Shown here piece by piece: positions 1 to 9,478 of a stretch of 64,000 nucleotides of DNA (positions are counted from its first letter, which is position 1; each line of letters begins with the position of its first letter). The stretch is from Rhizobium sp. BG4 (lineage in GTDB: Bacteria > Pseudomonadota > Alphaproteobacteria > Rhizobiales > Rhizobiaceae): contig NZ_CP044125.1 of the NCBI RefSeq assembly GCF_016864575.1, forward strand, positions 2,471,001-2,535,000, in the 5' to 3' direction. The notes under the pieces were generated by a model. It worked only from the letters and a program-made list of their open reading frames with translations, was not told the origin of the DNA and did not search any database. The position numbers and the translations under genes are program-made.

Positions 1-149
1 TCGGCCTGACGGCGCGCGGCTTCGGCAAGCGCCAGCTGTGGATCTCGATCCCTGTTGGTATCGTCTTCAGTTTCATTGTCTGGATGATCTTCTCCAAGCT
101 GCTGCAGCTGACGCTGCCTGCCGGCTGGCTTGAACATCTGTTCTTCTAA
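1..149 (+). CDS. TctB-family small membrane subunit of a tripartite tricarboxylate transporter (3' end only)
   Basis: Only the last 49 codons are inside the window. They read in frame from base 3 to a TAA at 147-149 and contain one hydrophobic stretch (WISIPVGIVFSFIVWMIF) followed by a short tail ending in LEHLFF. This matches the C-terminal membrane segment of the four-helix TctB subunit. The assignment rests mainly on position: a TctA gene starts 12 bp downstream, and TctB-TctA order is standard in these operons. The substrate-binding TctC gene would lie further upstream, outside the window. Confidence 0.7.
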   Translation, partial: GLTARGFGKRQLWISIPVGIVFSFIVWMIFSKLLQLTLPAGWLEHLFF

Positions 150-161
150 GGTGCAGCCCCC

Positions 162-1679
<1,518 letters not shown>

Positions 1680-1710
1680 CAAAAAGACGCCACTAACCCC
1701 TACCTGCCAA

Positions 1711-1740
1711 CCGGCCCGCGCAAGCGGGCCGGTTTTTTTT
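1711..1740 (+). terminator. Rho-independent terminator of the tctBA operon
   Basis: CCGGCCCGC and GCGGGCCGG form a nine-pair GC stem with a tiny CAA loop, followed by eight T. It lies 31 bp after the tctA stop. Confidence 0.93.
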
Positions 1741-1828
1741 CCGTTTTGACTGCAAGATGATTGGATGGACCGCTTTGTATTCCATAAATTTCGCTAGTGA
1801 AATTTGCGGTATTGGCGACCTCTTAGAG

Positions 1829-1843
1829 TTAATTCTGTTTTAA
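1829..1843 (+). promoter_or_regulatory. CtrA-like binding box upstream of the chemoreceptor gene
   Basis: The sequence TTAA-TTCTGTT-TTAA has the exact TTAA-N7-TTAA spacing of the alphaproteobacterial CtrA box. It sits about 100 bp before the chemoreceptor start, a plausible promoter position, in a 200-bp AT-rich gap. CtrA controls many motility and chemotaxis genes in this class, so the assignment is reasonable but rests on the short motif alone. Confidence 0.4.
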
Positions 1844-1945
1844 TCCCTCAGCCATTACTTTGATAAGAATCGTATATGATGTCGCATCTTCGTATTTCTA
1901 TTGCTGATGTCATATACTTTCATATTTTCATTTTAGGATCATTCG

Positions 1946-3838
1946 ATGAAGCGCCCCCGCATCAAGATGTTATTGTCTGCCATTTTCGCCGCCGTCGCGA
2001 TCATGTTTGCATTGCTTGGATGGATGGCGATCAGCAGCATGAGCATGCTGCACGGCCAGACCGAGGTGATCGCCACGAACTGGATCCCGAAGATCTCGAC
2101 GGGCAAAAGCATCGAGAGCGCCTTCTACCAGCTCGACAACGCCTATTCGCAGCACATCCTGGCTTCGACGCCTGAGGAGATGAAATCTGCCGAAGCGCTG
2201 ATTGCCGAGCGGAACGGCGCGCTTCAGAAGCAGCTGGAGACCTATCATCCGCTGATCTCGACGCCGAAGGGCGCAGACTTGATCAAGTCTATCGAAGACA
2301 GCATCGATGCCTATCGCAAGGCGTCCGAACACATGGTCGAGCTTTCCTCGGCAGGCAAGGATGCGGAGGCCAAGGCTTCGCTTTCCGGCGAGATGCGCAC
2401 GGCGATGAACAATGCCAGCGCCCATCTGAACGAACTGCTCGACTTCAACACGGCGAGCTCCGAGAAAATCCATCAGCAGGGTGCTGACGTGTTCCGGTCG
2501 ACGCTGGTATTCGCCTGCAGCCTGATTGCCGGATGCCTTGCCATCCTCATTGCCTCGGTGGTCTTTGCGATTGCCGGTATTGCGCGGCCGATCGAGGCGA
2601 TCACGGCGTCGATGCGCGTACTTGCCGGCGGCAATGACGAGGCGGCGATTCCCTTTGCCGGGCGTACCGACGAGATCGGCGACATGGCGGCGGCGGTTGA
2701 GGTGTTCCGTGCCAATTCAGTCGCCAACAAGCGGCTGGAGCGGGAAGGGGCCGAGCAGCGCCATCTCACCGAAGAGCAGCGGCTTCGCACGGCCGAAAGC
2801 GATCGCATCAGGGCCGAGCAGATGCGCCAGGCGACGTCGGGCCTTGGAAATGGTCTCAAGCATCTGGCATCCGGCGACCTGTCCTTCCAGCTCGACCAGC
2901 CTTTCGCGGAAGATTTCGAATCCCTTCGTGCCGATTTCAACGGCTCGGTGACACAGCTTGCTGAGGTTCTGCGCGCCGTTTCCGCCAGCGCCTCGTCGAT
3001 CGACAGCGGCAGCCGCGAGATCAGCCAGAGCGCCGACGACCTGTCGCAGCGAACCGAGCGTCAGGCCTCCTCGCTGGAGGAGACGGCGGCGGCACTCGAC
3101 GAGATCACGGCGAACGTTGCCAATTCCTCGAAGCGTGCCGAAGAGGCGAAGGTCGTTGCCGTTGAGGCGAATGAGAGCGCCGCGAAGTCTGGCGCCGTCG
3201 TCTCCGATGCAGTCCGGGCGATGGAGCGCATCGAGCAGTCGTCGAGCCAGATTTCCAACATCATCGGCGTCATCGACGATATCGCCTTCCAGACCAACCT
3301 GTTGGCGCTGAACGCCGGTGTCGAGGCTGCGCGTGCCGGCGAGGCGGGCAAGGGCTTTGCCGTTGTTGCACAGGAGGTGCGCGAGCTGGCGCAGCGGTCC
3401 GCCCAGGCGGCACGCGAGATCAAGTCGCTGATCGACGCCTCGACGGGCGAAGTCGAGGCGGGCGTGCGGCTGGTGCGCGAGACCGGCGATGCGCTGACGG
3501 CGATCGGCGAGCACGTTGCCGTCATCAACCGCCACATGGAGGCAATCGCCACGTCGTCGCGCGAGCAGTCTCTCGGCCTCAACGAGGTGAACGCTGCCGT
3601 CAACCAGATGGACCAGGTGACCCAGCAAAATGCCGCGATGGTCGAGGAGACAAGTGCGGCCGGTGCCACACTTGCCACCGAGAGCGGCCGGTTGCGCGAC
3701 CTGATCGGCAGGTTCAGGCTCGGCCAGCAGCAGGCGGCTGCGCCTGCCGCAAGGGCGGTCAGCGAGGCGGCTCCGCGTGCGGCGCGCTATGCAACTTCGG
3801 GCAACGCCGCACTGAAGCAGGAATGGTCGGAATTCTGA
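1946..3838 (+). CDS. Methyl-accepting chemotaxis protein
   Basis: A 630-residue transmembrane chemoreceptor. A first membrane helix spans about residues 8-30, a four-helix-bundle type periplasmic sensor follows to about 185, then a second helix (about 187-212), a HAMP linker, and a long cytoplasmic coiled coil. The diagnostic hairpin tip is present (DIAFQTNLLALNAGVEAARA, then GKGFAVVAQEVRELAQRSA), so it should bind CheW/CheA. No CheR-tethering pentapeptide is seen; the C-terminus ends KQEWSEF. The start is supported by AGGAT seven bases upstream. It stands alone, flanked by terminators, and is not next to a che operon. The ligand is unknown. Confidence 0.93.
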   Translation: MKRPRIKMLLSAIFAAVAIMFALLGWMAISSMSMLHGQTEVIATNWIPKISTGKSIESAFYQLDNAYSQHILASTPEEMKSAEALIAERNGALQKQLETYHPLISTPKGADLIKSIEDSIDAYRKASEHMVELSSAGKDAEAKASLSGEMRTAMNNASAHLNELLDFNTASSEKIHQQGADVFRSTLVFACSLIAGCLAILIASVVFAIAGIARPIEAITASMRVLAGGNDEAAIPFAGRTDEIGDMAAAVEVFRANSVANKRLEREGAEQRHLTEEQRLRTAESDRIRAEQMRQATSGLGNGLKHLASGDLSFQLDQPFAEDFESLRADFNGSVTQLAEVLRAVSASASSIDSGSREISQSADDLSQRTERQASSLEETAAALDEITANVANSSKRAEEAKVVAVEANESAAKSGAVVSDAVRAMERIEQSSSQISNIIGVIDDIAFQTNLLALNAGVEAARAGEAGKGFAVVAQEVRELAQRSAQAAREIKSLIDASTGEVEAGVRLVRETGDALTAIGEHVAVINRHMEAIATSSREQSLGLNEVNAAVNQMDQVTQQNAAMVEETSAAGATLATESGRLRDLIGRFRLGQQQAAAPAARAVSEAAPRAARYATSGNAALKQEWSEF

Positions 3839-3865
3839 GTTTCACCACAGCCTGAACGCGATCGA

Positions 3866-3893
3866 AGCCCGGCTCTCATGTGGCCGGGCTTTT
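3866..3893 (+). terminator. Rho-independent terminator after the chemoreceptor gene
   Basis: AGCCCGGC pairs with GCCGGGCT across a nine-base loop, followed by a short T run (CTTTT). It begins 28 bp after the stop. Confidence 0.85.
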
Positions 3894-4011
3894 GCATTTC
3901 GGCCGCCGCATCGGCGTTTTTGCATGGCAGCGCTGAATTTCCGCGACTTGTGGTAGATGTTGCGATGCACCATATGTGAGCAGTCAATAATGAAGCTAAA
4001 GCGAGAAGACA

Positions 4012-4179
4012 ATGTCCTACGTTAAGTCCATCCGTGAAGGTTTCCTTGGCCGCGCCTTCGCCGTCATTGGTGCCGCAAATGCAGTCAGCGCCGCAGTCGA
4101 TGCAGGCCGCCGTCCGCAGGGCCGTCATCTGAAGACGCTCGGCATCGACGCCGATGTGTTCGATCACATCCGCCGCTAA
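4012..4179 (+). CDS. Small basic protein of 55 residues, unknown function
   Basis: An ATG at 4012 preceded by GCGAGAAG opens a 55-codon frame beginning MSYVKSIREGFLGRAFAVIG and ending in DHIRR. It has typical rhizobial codon use, its own upstream gap and its own terminator (4207-4236), so it looks like a real monocistronic gene. The product is rich in Arg, Lys and Ala and resembles in size and composition the short basic proteins of alphaproteobacteria, but I do not recognise a named family. No membrane segment or Cys is present. Confidence 0.7.
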   Translation: MSYVKSIREGFLGRAFAVIGAANAVSAAVDAGRRPQGRHLKTLGIDADVFDHIRR

Positions 4180-4206
4180 GCGCCGCTGAAACCTACGCAT
4201 GAAAAT

Positions 4207-4236
4207 AGCCCGCAACCGGTTGGTCGCGGGCTTTAT
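4207..4236. terminator. Terminator between the 55-aa gene and the convergent DUF475 gene
   Basis: AGCCCGC and GCGGGCT form a stem around an ACCGGTTGGTC loop, followed by TTTATTTTT on the plus strand. It serves the small gene at 4012 and could also act on the converging minus-strand gene that ends at 4282. Confidence 0.85.
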
Positions 4237-4281
4237 TTTTATCTTGGTGACTGCGGCTGATGCCCCGCCGCAGTCCTGCTA

Positions 4282-5379
4282 TCAGGCTTCCACGCTCTTG
4301 GCGTGATGGCCGTGGGCAAGTCCTTCCGCTGCTTCCTTGCGGTTATGACGGATCGACGACCAGAGCGAGATGCCGATCAGCGTCGCGCCACCGAGACCGG
4401 TGATCACCTCAGGAATGTGGTAGAGCGTCTGGACATACATGATCACTGCCAGGATCAGGATCGCATAGAACGCGCCGTGTTCCAGGTAGCGGTATTCCGT
4501 CAGCGTTCCCTTTTCGACCAGCATGATCGTCATCGAGCGAACGTACATGGCGCCGATGCCAAGGCCGATGGCGATGATGAAGAGGTTCTGCGTCAGGGCG
4601 AAGGCGCCGATGACGCCGTCGAACGAGAAGCTGGCATCCAGCACTTCCAGATAGATGAAGGCGCCGAGACCGCCGCGGGCGGCTTCGCTCATCGCCCGCT
4701 GCGAGGCATCCAGCAGGCCGCCGATGACTTCGACAGCCAGGAAGGTCACTAGGCCATAGATCGCGCTATAGACGAAGGTGGTGGCTTCCTCGCCTTCCAG
4801 AAGCGACGAGAAGAGCAGGATGAGCAGGAGAACGACAGCGATCTCGATGCCCTTGATGGCCGCACCGCGCGACATCATCCGCTCCAGCGAGGAGATCCAG
4901 TGGATATCCTTCTCGTGGTTGAAGAAGTAGGAGAGGCCGACCATCATCAGGAACGTGCCGCCGAAGGCTGCGATCGGCAGGTGGGCGTCGTTCATGATGC
5001 GGGCATATTCGGCCGGTTCGCGGGCCGCGAGGATGATCGCGTCGATCGGGCCGATACCGGCGGCGATGACGACGATCGCCAGCGGGAAGACGATACGCAT
5101 GCCGAAGACGGCGATGACGATACCCCAGGTCAGGAAGCGATGCTGCCACTCCGGCGTCATCTCTTTGAGCTTGTTGGCGTTGACGATGGCGTTGTCGAAG
5201 GAGAGCGATATCTCCAGCACGGCCAGAACCGCGCAGATGAAGAAGACGGTCGCCATGCCGCCGATCGTGCCGGTCGATTGCCAGCCGAGAATGGCGCCGA
5301 GCGCCAGGCCGACTGCGGTGATGATGAAGGACCAGCGGAAATATCCGAGGGTCGACTTATGGCTTTGTGCCTGGTTCAT
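4282..5379 (-). CDS. DUF475 / TerC-like integral membrane protein
   Basis: A 365-residue protein with about nine membrane segments. It carries the two TerC/DUF475 half-signatures: EISLSFDNAIVNA near residue 58 and LEVLDASFSFDGVIGAFAL near residue 247, each with acidic residues inside a membrane helix. TerC relatives export manganese or are linked to tellurite resistance; for DUF475 itself the role is not established. The C-terminus is His-rich (AHGHHAKS), which fits metal handling but is not proof. The start is preceded by GAGGTG. A short frame upstream (5376-5483) overlaps the start by ATGA. No yybP-ykoY manganese riboswitch consensus was recognised in the leader. Confidence 0.85.
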   Translation of the reverse strand: MNQAQSHKSTLGYFRWSFIITAVGLALGAILGWQSTGTIGGMATVFFICAVLAVLEISLSFDNAIVNANKLKEMTPEWQHRFLTWGIVIAVFGMRIVFPLAIVVIAAGIGPIDAIILAAREPAEYARIMNDAHLPIAAFGGTFLMMVGLSYFFNHEKDIHWISSLERMMSRGAAIKGIEIAVVLLLILLFSSLLEGEEATTFVYSAIYGLVTFLAVEVIGGLLDASQRAMSEAARGGLGAFIYLEVLDASFSFDGVIGAFALTQNLFIIAIGLGIGAMYVRSMTIMLVEKGTLTEYRYLEHGAFYAILILAVIMYVQTLYHIPEVITGLGGATLIGISLWSSIRHNRKEAAEGLAHGHHAKSVEA

Positions 5380-5483
5380 GGCCGCACCTCATTCGTGCGG
5401 ACATCGTTTTTGACATTGGGTGTCGTGGAGGAACGCGGCATGCCAGAACGGGCATGCGCGAAAGGCATGGTGAACTTGTTCAT
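5376..5483 (-). CDS. Possible 35-codon leader peptide overlapping the DUF475 start
   Basis: Reading toward DUF475, an ATG at 5483 opens a 35-codon frame (starting MNKFTMPFAHARSG) whose TGA shares the ATGA overlap with the DUF475 start codon. That geometry is typical of translational coupling. Against it, no clear ribosome site precedes its ATG and its composition is not distinctive. It is listed as a candidate only. The remaining stretch up to 5784 holds no gene I can support and must contain the divergent promoters. Confidence 0.25.
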   Translation of the reverse strand: MNKFTMPFAHARSGMPRSSTTPNVKNDVRTNEVRP

Positions 5484-5783
5484 CGATTGAAAATCCGCCG
5501 GCTCTCTGCAGGCGGTACCGACATCACGAGAGCGCCGTAAAAACTCTCGCCAGAGGGGCCCGGCACCAGTGTTTATCCATCGCCGATGTTTTTCGCATGG
5601 GGGGCAACCACGCACATCTCTGCGGCGACAGATCAGCGCTTAGGTAATCAACTTATACAGGCAGTCAAGAGGGAAGACGTCTGATCCCAGCACGATTTTC
5701 TTTGGAACCTTACGCAGCCCCGGCCGTTTGAATGAGGTTGAGCGATGCGATGCATCGCGGGTGCGATGATAAGGAGGCCGATG

Positions 5784-6014
5784 ATGCAGACTTCGACCCA
5801 CTCCCCCGACAAGAGAACCGAGGCAGCCGACCGCATGAAGCGGGCACGCCCGAACCGCATGCAGAAGGCACAGGTGCTGCCGCCGCATCAGGTGGATCTC
5901 ACCCTGCCGCAATCGCCGGTGCATGATGTTCATGTCCCCGCGCATGTGAGCGGCAGCGATCTTTCCAAGGGCGGTCCGGATATTGCCGCCGATGCCATCA
6001 AGAACAAGCGCTGA
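5784..6014 (+). CDS. Small hydrophilic protein, unknown function
   Basis: A 76-residue frame starting MQTSTHSPDKRTEAADRM and ending in DAIKNKR. The start is fixed by AAGGAGG at 5771-5777, which suits the ATG at 5784 better than the one at 5781. The middle holds Pro/Val/His pairs (LPQSPVHDVHVPAHVSG). The protein is charged, lacks membrane segments and Cys, and is probably disordered. The next small gene follows within 32 bp, so the two are likely cotranscribed. I do not recognise the family. Confidence 0.55.
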   Translation: MQTSTHSPDKRTEAADRMKRARPNRMQKAQVLPPHQVDLTLPQSPVHDVHVPAHVSGSDLSKGGPDIAADAIKNKR

Positions 6015-6045
6015 GCCAGTAGCCACTATGAAAGGTGATACGCGA

Positions 6046-6225
6046 ATGGACACTCGTCTTGTGCCGCAGGACATCTATCTCCAGCATGAAGAAGAATGGC
6101 GGATGATCCGCACAGCCGAAGACAGCGGCAAGGATGAGCGCAGAGGCAGCGTTGCCTGGAAAGGCATCAAGGCGAAACCGAAGGCTTCGCCATCCCTCGA
6201 TCAGGAAAGATCGATCCGCAATTGA
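6046..6225 (+). CDS. Small charged protein, unknown function
   Basis: A 59-residue frame starting MDTRLVPQDIYLQHEEEWRM. AAAGGTG lies about nine bases before the ATG at 6046; an in-frame ATG at 6028 is the alternative. It is acidic at the start and basic at the end (KGIKAKPKA) with no membrane segment. It follows the 5784 gene closely and is followed by a good terminator, which supports a two-gene transcript of small proteins. No family is recognised. Confidence 0.5.
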   Translation: MDTRLVPQDIYLQHEEEWRMIRTAEDSGKDERRGSVAWKGIKAKPKASPSLDQERSIRN

Positions 6226-6233
6226 TGTAGATG

Positions 6234-6257
6234 AGCCCGGCCCAGCCGGGCTTTTTC
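6234..6257. terminator. Terminator between the small-protein pair and the convergent MgtC-like gene
   Basis: AGCCCGGC, loop CCA, GCCGGGCT, then TTTTT on the plus strand. It directly follows the stop at 6225 and abuts the minus-strand gene ending at 6259. Confidence 0.88.
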
Positions 6258-6258
6258 T

Positions 6259-6756
6259 CTAGTGGTGATCTTTCTCGTCGGAAGCAGAGAGGCGCTTTTC
6301 CATCTTGCCGAAGGCATAGAGAACGCAGACGGCCGCCACGGTGGCGAAGAAGGCGATCGGCCAGTAGCCGAAGCCCATGGCGAGACCGATCGCGCCGGAC
6401 AGCCACATGCCTGCCCCTGTCGTCAGTCCCCTCACCCGGCCACGGGCAAAGACGATCATTCCAGCAGCCAGAAACGCCACGCCGGCCGTCACCGCTTCGA
6501 TGACGCGGAGCGGATCGATGCGGACCTGCTGGTCGTCGGCAATGCCGGGCATATGCACGGCCTCGATCGAGATGATGCCGAAGAGGGCGGCGGCGAGGCT
6601 GATCAGGATATGCGTTCGAAAGCCCGCCGGGTGATCACGGGCCTCGCGCTCGATGCCGATTAGGCCGCCAAGGATGACCGCGCCGATCATGCGGGCGAAG
6701 ATAACAGGGTAGTGGATGCGCGACTCGGGAAACATGTCGGCAAAGACAAGGTCCAT
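6259..6756 (-). CDS. MgtC/SapB-family membrane protein
   Basis: A 165-residue protein with the MgtC N-terminal module: ARMIGAVILGGLIGIERE, then HPAGFRTHILISLAAALFG, then a TAGVAFLAAGMI helix and a GLTTGAGMWLSGAIGLA segment. It has about five membrane helices and lacks the C-terminal ACT-like domain of full MgtC, as in many SapB/MgtC relatives. MgtC proteins help bacteria survive magnesium limitation and modulate the F-ATPase in pathogens; the role of environmental homologues is unclear. It ends in a charged KDHH tail. The next minus-strand gene upstream (6821) is only 64 bp away, so they may share a transcript. Confidence 0.88.
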   Translation of the reverse strand: MDLVFADMFPESRIHYPVIFARMIGAVILGGLIGIEREARDHPAGFRTHILISLAAALFGIISIEAVHMPGIADDQQVRIDPLRVIEAVTAGVAFLAAGMIVFARGRVRGLTTGAGMWLSGAIGLAMGFGYWPIAFFATVAAVCVLYAFGKMEKRLSASDEKDHH

Positions 6757-6820
6757 GGCTTCAGTTCTCCAGCGAAGAATTCTTCGCTGACTAACGCCGG
6801 CAGGTCACCTTCGTTCGGCT

Positions 6821-7378
6821 TCAGAAACCGATCGTCTCTTCGTATTTGTCCCAGGAGCTGTACATGGCGTAGCGGCCAAGGCCCTTGATGGCGAAATTGC
6901 CGTAATAGGGGCTGAGCTGGAATTCGGCGGCGGTCTCGCTCATCTTCTCGACGGCGCCGACATAGATTGCCGAGGCAAGACCGGTCCGGTTGGCGCCGTG
7001 TTCGCAGTGGATGAGAAGCGGCTTCGGCGCATCGGCCATGATCTTTGCCAGCTTCTGCGCTTCCGCGATCGGCAATTCGCGCGACGAAGACATCGGGAAG
7101 TCGATCAGGGTGATGCCGTTGTCGGCCGCCGCCTTCTGTTCGTCGGTGTACCATTCCGTGCGCTTTTCGTTGCGCAGGTTCAGGATGGTGCGGATGCCGT
7201 GGTTCTTCGCGTAGGCGTTGACATCGGCGCCGCTCGGCTGCGCTGAGCGGTAGAGCTCTCCAGCGATCACTTCATGGAAATTACCCGTCGCCTGTCCGAG
7301 TGCCGCATGCGCGCCGACAAGGGCCGCCAATCCGAGGATGGCGCCTGCGGGCCAGGCTATGAAGGACAGATAACGCAT
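6821..7378 (-). CDS. Tyrosine/dual-specificity phosphatase-like protein with N-terminal membrane anchor
   Basis: A 185-residue protein with an N-terminal hydrophobic segment (about residues 5-25), so it is exported or anchored. The phosphatase loop HCEHGANRTG gives the CX5R signature with Cys125 and Arg131, and an upstream Asp (IDFPMSSS, about residue 93) could be the general acid. The early EVIAGELYRSAQPSG motif is typical of bacterial DSP-like proteins of the PTPLAD/DUF442-related type. The substrate (phosphotyrosine, phosphoinositide or other) cannot be told. It is divergent from the gene at 7586 with about 200 bp of shared promoter region. Confidence 0.85.
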   Translation of the reverse strand: MRYLSFIAWPAGAILGLAALVGAHAALGQATGNFHEVIAGELYRSAQPSGADVNAYAKNHGIRTILNLRNEKRTEWYTDEQKAAADNGITLIDFPMSSSRELPIAEAQKLAKIMADAPKPLLIHCEHGANRTGLASAIYVGAVEKMSETAAEFQLSPYYGNFAIKGLGRYAMYSSWDKYEETIGF

Positions 7379-7585
7379 CAGACACCGGTTGCTTTACGCG
7401 CGACTAGCCACCCAAATGGGGGCTCAATGTGACGGATGCCAGACCGCACGCATATTATTCTCAGATAGACCTTGTTCCGCTTCGTTGTCCAGCGTCCGCA
7501 GAAGCCTGTGCATAGCCATGCCGTTCGCCAACCTTTCGGAAAGGATTGCCGTCCAATAATCCGGCCACTCACGGGATTCGGGACA

Positions 7586-8284
7586 ATGGCGAAGACAGCG
7601 ACTCGCGGCCGTAGCCGCAAATCATCGGGACGCAGCAAGAGCAGCGGCAGCGGCATCCTGCCCTGGGCGGCGATCGGCATTCTGACCGTCGGCGGCATCT
7701 ATGCGCACGACAACTGGAAAAGCGTGAAGCCGATGCTGGCCCGCGCACCCGATGTCTCGACGATCACGGCTGCAATCAAGCCGGATGCTCCGAAGGCCAC
7801 AGCGCCCAAGACTGCGGAAACGAGGACTGCCGAGCCGAAGCCGGCCGTTGCACTCGCTCAGCCGCAGCGTCCGCTGCCGCCGGCCGATGTGCCCGTGCCC
7901 GCCGCCCAGCCGGTCAAGGCATCGCCGGCCGATACGCTAAGCGGCAAGGCTGCCTTCGGCTATTGCGGCCAGGGCGAGCATGTGAACTGCGTCGGTGATG
8001 GCGGGGTGTTCTGGTACAAGGGCGAGAAGATCGTCGTTGCCGATGCGCTGGTGCCAGATGTCACCAACGCGCGCTGCGAAAACGAGCGGCGCCTCGGCTT
8101 TGCCGCCAAATCGCGTGTCTTCAAGTTCCTGAATGCCGGACCCTTCACCATGAATACGGCCGGCAAGGGCGGCAATGACGGCGCCCCGCGGGTGATTTCC
8201 CGCGACGGCCGTTCGTTGGGCGCGCAGCTCACGAACGAGGGGCTGGCACGCAAGCCAGGCGCCGGCGGCGCCTGGTGCGCCTGA
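7586..8284 (+). CDS. Thermonuclease (SNase)-like membrane-anchored protein, probably catalytically degenerate
   Basis: The ATG at 7586 gives 232 residues: a Ser/Arg/Lys-rich start, one membrane helix (about 23-40), an Ala/Pro-rich spacer to about 120, and a C-terminal domain. That domain aligns by eye with alphaproteobacterial SNase-like proteins: a cysteine pair (GYCGQGEHVNC), VGDGGVFWYKGEKIVVAD, ERRLGFAAKSRVFKFLNAGPF, SRDGRSLGAQLTNEGLAR and a final WC. Key nuclease positions are changed: the usual DGDTF is DGGVF, the usual D-x-PE is LVPD, and the arginine-bearing loop is absent. I infer a structural or binding role. It converges with the gene ending at 8290. Confidence 0.65.
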   Translation: MAKTATRGRSRKSSGRSKSSGSGILPWAAIGILTVGGIYAHDNWKSVKPMLARAPDVSTITAAIKPDAPKATAPKTAETRTAEPKPAVALAQPQRPLPPADVPVPAAQPVKASPADTLSGKAAFGYCGQGEHVNCVGDGGVFWYKGEKIVVADALVPDVTNARCENERRLGFAAKSRVFKFLNAGPFTMNTAGKGGNDGAPRVISRDGRSLGAQLTNEGLARKPGAGGAWCA

Positions 8285-8289
8285 TCTGA

Positions 8290-8835
8290 TTATTTCTTGG
8301 CGGGTTTGGCCTCGGGTGTCGGCGCTACTGCTGCGGCGGGCGCCTTCGGCTGAACCGGCGCCTTGCCGTTAGTCTGGAAATTGGCAGCGAAGGTGCTGTC
8401 CTTGCTCTCGGCGGTGCATTCGATCGCTACCGGCTTGCCGCCGTAGGGATTGCCGAAGGTGCAGCTGCCGGCAACCTTCACTTCGCCGGTCATCTTCTGT
8501 CCGACGCCCGTGGTCACCAGCGTCAGCGGGATCCGGGCATTGCCGTTCGAGGCCGGCTTGATCGCCTTGCCGTCACCCTGGAAGCCCAGCATCTTGCCCT
8601 GTGCCGTGAAGATGAAGGTCACGTCGCCGTTCGGCAGCGCCACGGCCGCGATCTCGTTCTTGCAGGGCTTGGAAACATCGAGCTTGCCGACGACAAGCTT
8701 GGAGCATCGGCCGGCCAGCGTGGTAACGCCTGCGCTCGGAAAGTTCTGGGATTGGGCGGAGGCCGAACCGGCAAAGGCAAAGGCGGAAATGGTGGCTGCG
8801 GAGAGGGCTGCCGCGGCGGTAATCAGTCGTCTCAT
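8290..8835 (-). CDS. Exported protein of unknown function
   Basis: Starting at the ATG at 8835 the product is 181 residues with a clear Sec signal peptide (MRRLITAAAALSAATISAF through AQSQ, cleavage near residue 28). The mature part contains four Cys in two pairs (GRCSKL...KPCKNE and GSCTFG...IECTAE), suggesting disulfides in the periplasm. The tail is Ala/Pro/Lys-rich low complexity. A longer reading frame upstream is not needed. I do not recognise a named family, though exported proteins with this layout are common in rhizobia. Confidence 0.8.
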   Translation of the reverse strand: MRRLITAAAALSAATISAFAFAGSASAQSQNFPSAGVTTLAGRCSKLVVGKLDVSKPCKNEIAAVALPNGDVTFIFTAQGKMLGFQGDGKAIKPASNGNARIPLTLVTTGVGQKMTGEVKVAGSCTFGNPYGGKPVAIECTAESKDSTFAANFQTNGKAPVQPKAPAAAVAPTPEAKPAKK

Positions 8836-9028
8836 AAGGTTGCAAATCCTGTCATGCTGCTCGTCTGATCTGTGACTGGCATGTTTGTGTGTCGGAATTT
8901 TGCTTTGTTCAAGCCTTCGAGACCCGCAAAGATAGATGGCAGGCAAAAATGAAACGGGCCGCTACAGGGGATCGCGGCCCGTTCCAGGAAGCGGGGGCGC
9001 CTTGGCGGCAGCCGCCCTCTTTATCTCT

Positions 9029-9226
9029 TCAGTGCTGGCGGTTGGCGTCTTCCATCGACCAGCCAAAACGCCATGCCTCATAACGCGCGTACCAAGTTTC
9101 GAGGGCTGCAGCGTCCCAGATGGGCATGAATTCCGGGTGCGACATAGGGTTGTCACTCAGCCGGCATCCCAGGATGCGGTCGCGGATGCCCCGCTCCTGC
9201 ATATTCAGCAGCTCTTCGATTTCCAT
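9029..9226 (-). CDS. Small conserved-looking protein, unknown function
   Basis: A 65-residue frame starting MEIEELLNMQERGIRDRI. GAGGG about nine bases upstream selects the ATG at 9226 over the longer frame from 9298. The protein is acidic, has several Trp and Tyr (TWYARYEAWRFGWSMED) and no membrane segment. The high aromatic content and good ribosome site argue for a real gene. The function is unknown. The following 250 bp to 9479 hold only the promoter regions of this gene and the divergent sulfatase-fold gene. Confidence 0.55.
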   Translation of the reverse strand: MEIEELLNMQERGIRDRILGCRLSDNPMSHPEFMPIWDAAALETWYARYEAWRFGWSMEDANRQH

Positions 9227-9478
9227 ATGCGTGCCCTCAACCACCGGCCCCTCAGCCGACCCGTTCAAGGAAACATTTCCCTTTACTAATGTCCACAAAA
9301 GCCGAACTCATCCCCGTTATTCACAGGATTAATCATGAAAAAGCCTTGACGCATTCGGTGATGCGCCAGTGCAACTTCTATCTGCTTAATCCAGTGCGAA
9401 TTTAACCTTATTAGCACCTTGTGATGGATGTGTGCTGTTACGCCAACTATAGATTTTTATGGGTTGTAAGAGGGCGTG

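Noticed and set aside
5484..5783. Manganese (yybP-ykoY) riboswitch before the TerC-like DUF475 gene
   Set aside because: The conserved riboswitch core sequences could not be found on either strand of the leader.
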